Source: Deltaproteobacteria bacterium
GTDB taxonomy: Bacteria; Desulfobacterota; UBA8473
Reading direction: 5' to 3'
Assembly (NCBI GenBank): GCA_030623035.1
Contig: JAUXFK010000017.1
Location: forward strand, 1-20,376
DNA: 20,376 bases
Part shown: positions 6,900 to 13,909 of the stretch, in pieces
Layout of the letters: each line of letters begins with the position of its first letter
How positions within the stretch are numbered: the stretch's first letter is position 1
Position numbers and translations under genes: made by a program
The notes under the pieces: generated by a model
The model's input: the letters and a program-made list of their open reading frames with translations, nothing else
The model's database searches: none
Told to the model about the DNA's origin: nothing

Positions 6900-7577
6900 A
6901 TGGAAGTAATGCGGAACATGAATCCAGAGGTAAATATCGAGGATGCAAAGAGGCTTCTCGGTATAAGAAAGAACAACACCCTGTCAGCAAAGATGCAAAG
7001 GAAGTTGGATAAGTATCGAAAGCGCATATATGAAATTATGACACCCATGTTGCTATATACAACAAGGGATATCGAAAAGATAGATAAAGAAGGAGTTTTG
7101 ATATGTAATCAACTCTTCCTTAAGAGTAAGAATCTTGCCATGGCATTGACCGGAAGTCAGGAATTGGTCGTCTTTATCGGAACTATCGGCCAACCAGTGG
7201 ATATGGAGGTTAAGGGGCTTATGGAGCAGGGAAAGATCGTTGACGCCTATTTCCTCGACACCATGGGGTCGGTAGCAGTAGAAGGTGTAGTAGATGGATT
7301 CCAAAGGGATTATGAGACAAAACTGGTTTCGAATAGAAGGAGGACAACACTGAGGTTCAGCCCTGGCTACTGCGATTGGGACTTACAGGAACAGAGAAAG
7401 ATATTCTCTATCCTCGATTCAAAATCAATAGGCGTAAGTTTAAAACCAAAGTTTAAAATGGAACCCGGCAAGACGATATCCGGTGTCTTTGGGATCGGCG
7501 ATACGGATACACTTGGGGAAAAACCCTTTAATCCCTGCAAGATTTGTACTAAGAAGAACTGTATTGCCAGGAGATAA
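6900..7577 (+). CDS. Stand-alone methionine synthase activation-domain (PF02965-like) protein
   Basis: 225 residues resembling the C-terminal AdoMet-binding activation domain of cobalamin-dependent methionine synthase, but encoded as a separate protein without catalytic modules. The signature RFSPGYCDW (152-160), equivalent to the R-x-S-P-G-Y AdoMet-binding motif of MetH, and GLMEQGKIVDAYFLDTMGS (around 106-124) are clear. In MetH this domain reductively methylates inactive Co(II)-cobalamin using AdoMet. Here it most likely reactivates the corrinoid protein encoded at 11856. A C-terminal CKICTKKNC (213-221: three Cys) could bind a metal or iron-sulfur cluster and is absent from E. coli MetH. 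A GGAG ribosome site is seven bases from the ATG. It directly follows the transporter. Confidence 0.85.
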   Translation: MEVMRNMNPEVNIEDAKRLLGIRKNNTLSAKMQRKLDKYRKRIYEIMTPMLLYTTRDIEKIDKEGVLICNQLFLKSKNLAMALTGSQELVVFIGTIGQPVDMEVKGLMEQGKIVDAYFLDTMGSVAVEGVVDGFQRDYETKLVSNRRRTTLRFSPGYCDWDLQEQRKIFSILDSKSIGVSLKPKFKMEPGKTISGVFGIGDTDTLGEKPFNPCKICTKKNCIARR

Positions 7578-7632
7578 GTGACATTAAAAAAGGGTATTAT
7601 TTTAGCCCTATGAAACAGAAAGCACTGGCCGA

Positions 7633-7838
7633 GCTTCAACGGCAATCAAATTTTAACCCCTGCAGAACTCGCATCTTAGTGAGCATAAAGAAAGAACAGC
7701 ATCCAGCTATTAAATTCAGCTGATAAGCTTTGGAACGATTAACATCCTAGAATAACAAGGCTTCTCCCCTGTTCTTTCTTAACGCTCACTAAGATACTCA
7801 AACAGTTGCATGGATTAAAATTTGACCACCGTTGAAGC
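7633..7838. repeat. 206-bp long imperfect inverted repeat, MITE-like
   Basis: A left arm of 67 bases (7633-7699) and a right arm of 70 bases (7769-7838, reverse complement) share blocks GCTTCAACGG, TCAAATTTTAA, TGCA, ATCTTAGTGAGC and AAGAAAGAACAG in the same order. Only short differing spacers interrupt the match, and about 50 of 67 positions agree. A 69-base unpaired centre carries no gene. An RNA copy could fold into a long hairpin. Size and terminal-repeat structure suggest a miniature inverted-repeat element, but no clear target-site duplication is seen. It sits in an operon-like gap, so it may also act as a transcript-processing or partial termination structure. Confidence 0.8.
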
Positions 7839-7860
7839 AACTCTTTTCAAGAAGCTAAAC

Positions 7861-7869
7861 TGTTATAAA
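7861..7869 (+). promoter_or_regulatory. Possible extended -10 promoter before the first MttB-like gene
   Basis: TGT directly precedes TATAAA (7864-7869), matching the extended -10 form TGN-TATAAT. No well-spaced -35 is visible. A start near 7876 would leave a short leader before the GGAGG ribosome site at 7881-7885. It lies just outside the long inverted repeat. Confidence 0.35.
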
Positions 7870-7894
7870 AAAGATAGATCGGAGGTTTTAAAAA

Positions 7895-9343
7895 TTGAGG
7901 AAAGGTATTGAAGGAGGGGCATACAGGCCTCTTAATGATGAAGACATAACAAAGATACATGAGACAGCGATGCGCGTATTTGAAGATGTAGGGGTTCAGG
8001 TAAATTCCGAAAGGGCATTGAAGCTTTTCAGTGAGAACAACTGCCAGGTGGACTTTCCAAGCCAGACTGTTAAGATGCCGAGAGAATTGGTTATGGAGTT
8101 TATAGGAAGGGCACCCAATGAGGTGATTTTATGTGGGAAGGATTCAACACATGATATTGTCCTGGGTGGTAAAAAGGTTCACATGGGAACAGGGGGGACC
8201 GCCCTTTATGTCGTAGATACGGATACAGGAAAAAAGAGGCCTTCAACACTTGAAGACGTTAAGAATATAGCCCGTTTGGTAGATGCCCTGGAAAATATAC
8301 ATTTTTTTATGCTTTCTGTATATCCGAATGATCTTCCAACAAAAGATATAGATGTAAACAGGTTCGGCACAGGCCTCAACTTCACACAAAAACATGTGAT
8401 GGGGGGGGTTTATACCCTCGATGGCGTAAGGAATGTCATAAAGATGGCGGAGATGATAAGCGGCTCTCCGGATAGGCTTAGGGAAAGACCAATTATATCT
8501 ATGGTTACATGTGGTGTGAGCCCTTTTAAGATGGATGAGCACTACAGTGACCTTACGATGTGCGTTGCAGAGGCAGGCATACCGGTAGTTACACCTGCAG
8601 AACCCCTGTGCGGAGCCACTGCACCGGTGACCCTGGCTGCAAATCTCGTTGTCCTGAATGTGGATAGCCTTATGGGCGTTATCTTGACCCAGCTTGTAAA
8701 CCCTGGAACCCCTGTGCTTTATGGATGTGTTTCCAGTCTCGTAGATATGAGAGACATGAAATACTTATCCGGCGCTATTGAGATGGGCCTTTTGAATGCC
8801 GGTGCTGCCCAGTTGGCTCGTTTTTATGATCTTCCCCACTATACGACTGCCGGAATGTCCGATTCAAAGACCAATGATGCCCAGGCCGGTTATGAGTCTG
8901 CCTTAACAGGACTGTTGGTAGCACTGGCTGGAGCAAATTATATCCACGATGCAGCAGGATTTCTGGAGTTTTGTCTGTCTGCAAGTTATGAAAAATACGT
9001 GATCGACAACGAGATAATCGGTATGATCATGCGCGCAGTAGAAGGGATTAAGGTGACAGAGGAAACTCTGGCGTTTGACCTGATCAAAAAGGTAGGCCCA
9101 GGAGGACATTTTGTTGCCTCACCCCATACCAGGAGACATATGAGAAAGGAACAGTATCGTCCGATGTTAAGCGACAGGGAAAATCGGGAGAAATGGGAAG
9201 AAATGGGTTCACTCACTGCCAGTGACAGGGCAAGAAAGAAGGTGTTTTCAATCCTTGATGGACCTGAACAGAGGTATATACCCAAAAAGGTTCGTAAAAA
9301 GATAGTAGAAGAGATCCCGGGGATTTCTTCTGAAATAATGTGA
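7895..9343 (+). CDS. MttB-family (non-pyrrolysine) corrinoid methyltransferase 1
   Basis: The 482-residue product belongs to the trimethylamine methyltransferase family, whose pyrrolysine-lacking members include glycine betaine methyltransferase MtgB. Such enzymes transfer a methyl group from a quaternary amine to Co(I) of a corrinoid protein. Landmarks include the N-terminal LNDEDITKIHETAMRVFEDVGV, the barrel segments TGGTALYVVDTDTG (99-112) and AGMSDSKTNDAQAGYES (319-335), and a C-terminal PRKLDHR-like KKVRKKIVEEIPGI. No in-frame amber codon interrupts it, so pyrrolysine is not used. The TTG start is supported by GGAGG (7881-7885) nine bases upstream. Glycine betaine is the best guess because of the adjacent OpuC importer; carnitine, proline betaine or other quaternary amines remain possible. 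Confidence 0.87.
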   Translation: MRKGIEGGAYRPLNDEDITKIHETAMRVFEDVGVQVNSERALKLFSENNCQVDFPSQTVKMPRELVMEFIGRAPNEVILCGKDSTHDIVLGGKKVHMGTGGTALYVVDTDTGKKRPSTLEDVKNIARLVDALENIHFFMLSVYPNDLPTKDIDVNRFGTGLNFTQKHVMGGVYTLDGVRNVIKMAEMISGSPDRLRERPIISMVTCGVSPFKMDEHYSDLTMCVAEAGIPVVTPAEPLCGATAPVTLAANLVVLNVDSLMGVILTQLVNPGTPVLYGCVSSLVDMRDMKYLSGAIEMGLLNAGAAQLARFYDLPHYTTAGMSDSKTNDAQAGYESALTGLLVALAGANYIHDAAGFLEFCLSASYEKYVIDNEIIGMIMRAVEGIKVTEETLAFDLIKKVGPGGHFVASPHTRRHMRKEQYRPMLSDRENREKWEEMGSLTASDRARKKVFSILDGPEQRYIPKKVRKKIVEEIPGISSEIM

Positions 9344-9400
9344 TCCGGCCTTTCCTCTTAATAGAAGAAGAGATTAGCAGTTGTAAGTAAAGGAGCAAGA

Positions 9401-10198
9401 ATGATAACGATTGGCGAATGCATTAATTCCACCTCAAAGAGGGTGAGTAAAGCTGTAAAGGAGAAAGATGAAGAGTTTCTGCTGGAACTGGCCCGATCAC
9501 AAAGTGAGGCGGGTGTTGACTATATAGGGGTAAATGTGGGGACAGGACGGGGCTCTATTGAGGAAGAGGTTTCCGATATAAAGTGGCTTGTGGGATTGAT
9601 ACAGGATAACATCGATGGGGCAATCTGTATTGACAGTTCAGACCCTGCTGTAATCACTGCCGGTATGGAGGTGAGGGGGGATAGACCCACCATGATAAAC
9701 TCTGTAAAGGCGCAAAAGAAAAATATGGACATCATACTCCCATTGGCTAAAGCAAAGGGTGCCCCATTAGTCGGGTTGGCCATGGATGACACTGGAATCC
9801 CCTCAACAGAGAGCGGCAGATTAGCGGTGTGTGAGATACTGATAAATGGTCTTAGAGAAAACGGTATCCCCCTTCATCAACTTTACATAGACCCCATTGT
9901 GATGCCTATAAGTACCGGTGATTCCCAGGGATTGACGACCTTAGAGACATTAAAGAAGATCAAGGAATCTTTTCCTGAGGTTAAGACCGTCTTGGGCCTT
10001 AGTAATATATCTTTTGGTCTGCCGGGAAGAACCTTTATTAACCAGGCGATGTTATCCATAGCAATGTATCTTGGGTTGGATGCCGTTATCATAAATCCAT
10101 TGGATCAGAACCTGGATCGGGTTATAAAGGCTACCGAGGCGATAATGGCCAGAGACCGTCGCTGCCGAAGATATTTGAAGGCATATAGAAAAAAGTAA
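9401..10198 (+). CDS. Methyltetrahydrofolate:corrinoid methyltransferase (MtgA/AcsE-like)
   Basis: 265 residues forming a pterin-binding TIM barrel. Conserved elements are GECINST (5-11), DSSDP (78-82), MINSV (98-102), YIDPIV (162-167) and the pterin-site loop GLSNISFGLP (199-208). These match MtgA, which moves the methyl from methyl-Co(III) corrinoid protein to tetrahydrofolate, and AcsE, which runs the reverse in the acetyl-CoA pathway. Here, lying between two MttB paralogues and close to the corrinoid-protein gene, the MtgA-type direction (methyl group to H4folate) is expected. The ribosome site AAGGAG lies just ahead of ATG 9401. It is 57 bases from the previous gene and 111 bases from the next, the latter gap containing a strong palindrome. 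Confidence 0.88.
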   Translation: MITIGECINSTSKRVSKAVKEKDEEFLLELARSQSEAGVDYIGVNVGTGRGSIEEEVSDIKWLVGLIQDNIDGAICIDSSDPAVITAGMEVRGDRPTMINSVKAQKKNMDIILPLAKAKGAPLVGLAMDDTGIPSTESGRLAVCEILINGLRENGIPLHQLYIDPIVMPISTGDSQGLTTLETLKKIKESFPEVKTVLGLSNISFGLPGRTFINQAMLSIAMYLGLDAVIINPLDQNLDRVIKATEAIMARDRRCRRYLKAYRKK

Positions 10199-10205
10199 AT
10201 AAAAA

Positions 10206-10286
10206 TACAGCGCAAGTTTTCACAGTCTGTTTGAAAGACCTCTTTCAAACAGACTCTTCAAGGTGATGTCCAGAACTCGCGCTGTA
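10206..10286. repeat. Nested palindrome between operon genes
   Basis: An outer inverted repeat TACAGCGCAAGTT (10206-10218) pairs with AACTCGCGCTGTA (10274-10286) with one mismatch in 13. Inside it is a perfect 15-bp inverted repeat, 10224-10238 against 10241-10255 (AGTCTGTTTGAAAGA and its complement), with two bases between. The RNA would form a very stable stem-loop on a second stem. Both outer ends begin and end in TA, which would suit a TA-targeting mini-element. It interrupts the operon and could act as a transcript stabiliser, processing site or partial terminator. Confidence 0.85.
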
Positions 10287-10309
10287 GTGATAAGAAAGGA
10301 AAGTAAATA

Positions 10310-11830
10310 ATGGAAGAGACATACAGGTCAGGGACTCTCATTAAACCATACGAGAGACTCTCTAAAGAACAGGTCGAGTTGATAGATAAGACCTCTTTAG
10401 AGATTTTGAATGACCCTGGGATAAGCTGTTATAATGAAGAGGCCGTGGATCTGTTTACAAAGAACGGGGCAAAGGCAGAAAAAGGCAATGGTTTTTGGAA
10501 CTTGAGAGTGCCTGAGAAAGTGGTACGTGATGCTGTAGAAAATGCCCCTTCCAGGGTTAAGTTGGGTGCCAGAAAAGAGGAGAACGCGTTGCTACTCGAT
10601 GCAAAAGTGCCATTGATCTACTTTGGAAGCGGTTCAGAAGCCAATACATGGCTCGATGTTGAGATGGAAAGGTTTAAAAAGGTGGGAGGAGACATGGAGG
10701 TAGATATCCCCCAATTCAAGACCTGCCGGGGCAGTGTTTCTCTCCTGTGTCGAGCAGCCAGAATCTCTGAGCAACTGGAACATCTGGACTTTTTTATCCG
10801 TCCTGTGAACATACAGGATGAAGGCATAACAGAAGAAAACCATGATGTAAACAAGTTTTTTGCCTCCTTAAACAATATAACGAAACATGTTCAGGCAGGG
10901 CTTACATCTTTGAATCAACTTGATAATGTAATAAAGATGGCGGAGATTATCGTTGGAGGGAAGGCGAACCTGAGAGAAAATCCTATTATATCCTTCATTA
11001 CATGCCTTTTTAAAAGCCCTCTACAGATGGTAGAAGATACCACCCAAAAGTCGATAGAGGTTGTCAAAAGAGGGATGCCACTCGTGATATCAAGTTCTCC
11101 CCAGGGAGGATCTACCGCACCGATAAAAGAGGCAGGAATGATCGCTCAGATCAATGCAGAAATTCTGTGTGGTATTACCCTTGCTCAACTGGTCAGTGAG
11201 GGCGCTCCGGTTCTCTATGGAAGTGTCCCGGTCCGTTCCCGTATGGACGATCTCCACGACATGTATGGAGCACCGGAGACCGCTCAGTATAATTTAGATT
11301 GTGTCCAGATGGCCCGTTATTATGATATTCCCTGCTATTCTACAGCAGGGGTGGCAGATTCAAAAGTGCCGGGTATAGAAGCCACTGTTGAAAAACTGTT
11401 CAGCCATCTTTCAGTCGCAACAAGTGGGGCCCAATATATCCATTACGCCTTCGGCCTGCTGGATCGGACCAACACATTTTGTCCGGTACAGGCTGTACTC
11501 GATAACGAACAGATCGGTTCTATAAAACGTTACTTACGCCTTCCCATGGTTTCACAGTCAGACTGTGAGGAAAGTCTTAAGCAGATTAAGAAGGTTATGG
11601 CATCCTCTAACCGTCTATATGCTCGTTTTGTGCGTAAAGAACTCCATCTCGGCAATGTTTCTCAGCCTTACCGCTTTGAAAGCAGGGATATGGAAGACAG
11701 GGTAATCTCAAAAGCCTTGAAAAGTTTAACGGAACTGGAGGAGCGCCCGCGCTCCAGGTTACCGGATGAGACCGTGGACGAGATATACGATTGTATACCC
11801 GGCATTTTATCCTGTATCAGAGATATATAG
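10310..11830 (+). CDS. MttB-family (non-pyrrolysine) corrinoid methyltransferase 2
   Basis: A 506-residue second MttB homologue with the same layout as the first gene but clearly divergent in sequence. Shared landmarks include KLIDKTSLEILNDPGI-type N-terminus, the sequence IAQINAEILCGITLAQLVSEGAP (near 278-300) and STAGVADSKVPGIE (344-357), equivalent to TTAGMSDSKTNDAQ in paralogue 1. No in-frame amber codon occurs, so it is also pyrrolysine-free. It would move a methyl group from a methylated amine to the corrinoid protein encoded 25 bases downstream. Two paralogues in one operon suggest either two substrates or sequential demethylation of one. It begins with ATG 10310 shortly after GGAAAG. 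Confidence 0.86.
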   Translation: MEETYRSGTLIKPYERLSKEQVELIDKTSLEILNDPGISCYNEEAVDLFTKNGAKAEKGNGFWNLRVPEKVVRDAVENAPSRVKLGARKEENALLLDAKVPLIYFGSGSEANTWLDVEMERFKKVGGDMEVDIPQFKTCRGSVSLLCRAARISEQLEHLDFFIRPVNIQDEGITEENHDVNKFFASLNNITKHVQAGLTSLNQLDNVIKMAEIIVGGKANLRENPIISFITCLFKSPLQMVEDTTQKSIEVVKRGMPLVISSSPQGGSTAPIKEAGMIAQINAEILCGITLAQLVSEGAPVLYGSVPVRSRMDDLHDMYGAPETAQYNLDCVQMARYYDIPCYSTAGVADSKVPGIEATVEKLFSHLSVATSGAQYIHYAFGLLDRTNTFCPVQAVLDNEQIGSIKRYLRLPMVSQSDCEESLKQIKKVMASSNRLYARFVRKELHLGNVSQPYRFESRDMEDRVISKALKSLTELEERPRSRLPDETVDEIYDCIPGILSCIRDI

Positions 11831-11855
11831 AGATTAATATTGAAAAGGAGGATTA

Positions 11856-12539
11856 ATGGAGAATAAAGAAATAATAGAAAAAATTCGATTTAATGTTGTT
11901 CAGGGAAGATTGGAGAAAGAAGACGAAGGCTACGATGAAGGGCTGGAAGGCCAGCCGGCAGTAAAAGAGCTGATTGAAGAAGCGATTCAATCCAAAGTAG
12001 ACCCCAAGTCTATTATTACCGCAGGTCTGTCTGTAGGGATGGAGGAAGTGGGAGAACGCTACGAGAAAGGCGAGTATCTGATCCCGGATATGCTTGCATC
12101 AGCCGAGGCTGTGGGTATGGCTATGGATATCCTGGCTCCACACCTTTCTGCTGCTGATGTTCATGGTAAAGGTAAATTTTTAATCGCTACGGTGGAGGGG
12201 GATCTGCATGATATCGGTAAGAATATAGTGGCGATTATGTTAAAGGGCGCAGGTTACGAGGTAATAGATCTGGGAACCGGTGTTGCCACGGAAAGGATAG
12301 TAGATATCGTCAAGGAAGACCCGCCTGATTTTTTAGGGCTTTCTGCTTTGTTGACAACCACTATGGACGAGATGAGGAAGGTGATAGAAAGGATGCAAGA
12401 GGAGAACCTCGATTCAAGGGTTAAGGTGTTTATCGGTGGAGCACCTACCTCAGAGGATTTTGCAAAGAGGATCGGGGCATACGCATACTGTAGGGATGCC
12501 TTTCATGCCCTGGACATATTAAAAAAGCTGGAAGGATAA
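11856..12539 (+). CDS. Corrinoid-binding methyl-carrier protein (MttC/MtgC-like)
   Basis: A 227-residue two-domain carrier. The N-terminal helical cap spans about 1-100 and the B12-binding Rossmann domain spans 105-227. The motif EGDLHDIGKN (114-123) contains D116, H118 and G121, where H118 is the lower axial cobalt ligand. The SALLTTTM (163-170) and GGAP (194-197) loops complete the cobalamin site. It accepts methyl groups from one or both MttB homologues and hands them to the pterin enzyme at 9401. Length and motif order match MtgC/MttC. An AAGGAGG ribosome site sits six bases before the ATG. As the only corrinoid protein gene in the window it must serve both MttB genes if they work together. 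Confidence 0.9.
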   Translation: MENKEIIEKIRFNVVQGRLEKEDEGYDEGLEGQPAVKELIEEAIQSKVDPKSIITAGLSVGMEEVGERYEKGEYLIPDMLASAEAVGMAMDILAPHLSAADVHGKGKFLIATVEGDLHDIGKNIVAIMLKGAGYEVIDLGTGVATERIVDIVKEDPPDFLGLSALLTTTMDEMRKVIERMQEENLDSRVKVFIGGAPTSEDFAKRIGAYAYCRDAFHALDILKKLEG

Positions 12540-12561
12540 CCGAAGAGGATGGAGGAGGAAA

Positions 12562-13818
12562 ATGACTGAAAAGAAAGCGTATACCGATGCCTACAGGACC
12601 GGAAGATACGAGAAAGTAACAGGGCTGGAGGGGAAGTACGATAATGTCAGGCGATTCTGGGAGGATGATATAACCCGAATCTTTTTGAGACCCTTTCTCA
12701 GGAAGATGGTAGAGAGAAAACAGGGCAGGTTGGAGAGGTTGAGAATCCTCGATTTGGGCTGCGGTTCCGGGGATGGATATGAGCTTTTAATGGACGTAAC
12801 GGATAGGGACCCTGGTATATACGAACACCAGGTAAATGTGATATCTCCGGAGATTCTTAGCCTTTACGTAGGTATTGATATCAATCCATCTCTTCTGAGG
12901 CAGGCTGAAGACATCTTTTCTGGAAATGACAAGATGGTTTTCATGCAAGAGAATTTTTCTAAAGGACTGCCGGTTAAAGACAGCGAACCTCCTTTCGACA
13001 TATATTTCACATCGTACGGTACCCTTGCGCATAATACGGATGAAATAACAATCAACATTTTAGCGGATATTGCCCAGCACGTTAAAGACTATGGTCTCAT
13101 CATCTGTGATTGGCTGGGACGCTATTCTTACGAATGGCAGGATCTTTGGGAGGCCCCCGCGCAGGAAGAGACGTTCATGGATTACAAAATATCTTACATC
13201 TTTCCCGAAGAAGAGAGAAACAATTCCGAGATAGACTCCTTTCCTCTTCGGCTCCTCTGTAAAGACGAGGTAATGAAGATCGTTAAAGAGGCTTCTCGCA
13301 AGGCGGGTGTGAAGATCACTACCGGTGTTCTTTTTGACAGATCAATCTTTGTCGGCAGGCACATGGACACATGTGATTACAATTGCAATTGTCCGAAGAT
13401 GCGAAGGGCAGTCAGCTCCCTGTTTGAATGGAATCTGAGAACCGATCTCCAGACTCTTTTGCTCGATTACATTCCAAAGCAGGGGTTTGATCAGCTAAAC
13501 AGTTTCTTCGAGACCTATTCTCTTTCCTGGAATGCATTGATAAAATATGCGATCCAACTCCTTTCTAATTATGACGGCAAGACGCAAAAGGTGAAGGACG
13601 CACCGAAAGTCCCTTCTTATTACCCGGATTTTTTAAAGGAGTTACTGGCAATTCTCTATCAGGTCATAGAGGGAGCGGGAAGTGTCCCATGGGGCGACCC
13701 TCGTGCCAATATTATAGAACCCATTTTGGGCTATGCCCTTCGCAGTCTGGAGATGAATATGCAAAGCGGGTACGGTTATGGACATGGACTTGTTGGTGTA
13801 TTTGAGGTTAAAAAGTAA
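12562..13818 (+). CDS. SAM-dependent class I methyltransferase-like protein, unassigned
   Basis: 418 residues. The N-terminal half contains a Rossmann-type methyltransferase: motif I ILDLGCGSG (62-70), post-motif acidic VGIDINPS (103-110), FDIYFTSYGTL (145-155) and VKDYGLIICDWLGR (174-187). The C-terminal ~150 residues are not an obvious known domain. A Cys cluster CDYNCNCP (271-278: three Cys) marks the join, and the tail carries GYGYGHGLVGVFEV. I cannot assign a substrate. Placed 22 bases after the corrinoid gene and ending the operon, it might act on a small amine (opposite direction to demethylation) or modify a cofactor or solute. No glycine/sarcosine methyltransferase signature is seen. 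The ribosome site GGAGGA is well placed before ATG 12562. Confidence 0.7.
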   Translation: MTEKKAYTDAYRTGRYEKVTGLEGKYDNVRRFWEDDITRIFLRPFLRKMVERKQGRLERLRILDLGCGSGDGYELLMDVTDRDPGIYEHQVNVISPEILSLYVGIDINPSLLRQAEDIFSGNDKMVFMQENFSKGLPVKDSEPPFDIYFTSYGTLAHNTDEITINILADIAQHVKDYGLIICDWLGRYSYEWQDLWEAPAQEETFMDYKISYIFPEEERNNSEIDSFPLRLLCKDEVMKIVKEASRKAGVKITTGVLFDRSIFVGRHMDTCDYNCNCPKMRRAVSSLFEWNLRTDLQTLLLDYIPKQGFDQLNSFFETYSLSWNALIKYAIQLLSNYDGKTQKVKDAPKVPSYYPDFLKELLAILYQVIEGAGSVPWGDPRANIIEPILGYALRSLEMNMQSGYGYGHGLVGVFEVKK

Positions 13819-13850
13819 GGTTATATACACATTGCCTTAAAAAAGATTCA

Positions 13851-13879
13851 TTGACTTTGTATTGTATATTGACTAGAAT
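13851..13879 (+). promoter_or_regulatory. sigma-70 promoter of the tol operon
   Basis: TTGACT (13851-13856), a 17-base spacer and TAGAAT (13874-13879) precede tolQ by about 30 bases. Transcription would start near 13886, close to the GAGGAGAGG ribosome site at 13898-13906. It separates the tol operon from the methyltransferase cluster, which ends at 13818. Confidence 0.75.
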
Positions 13880-13909
13880 TTCGTTTTATAAACGGTTGAG
13901 GAGAGGTTA

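Larger units (their letters stand above)
7578..7894. other. Intergenic region holding a long inverted repeat; no ORF seen
   Basis: This 317-base gap between the activation-domain gene and the first MttB gene carries the inverted repeat at 7633-7838, which occupies most of it. I find no credible protein-coding frame. A putative extended -10 promoter sits at its right end. Confidence 0.6.

Noticed and set aside
7895..11830. Possible pyrrolysine-containing MttB genes with read-through amber codons
   Set aside because: Both frames run without an in-frame TAG to their normal C-terminal ends, and no pyl biosynthesis gene or tRNA-Pyl is present.
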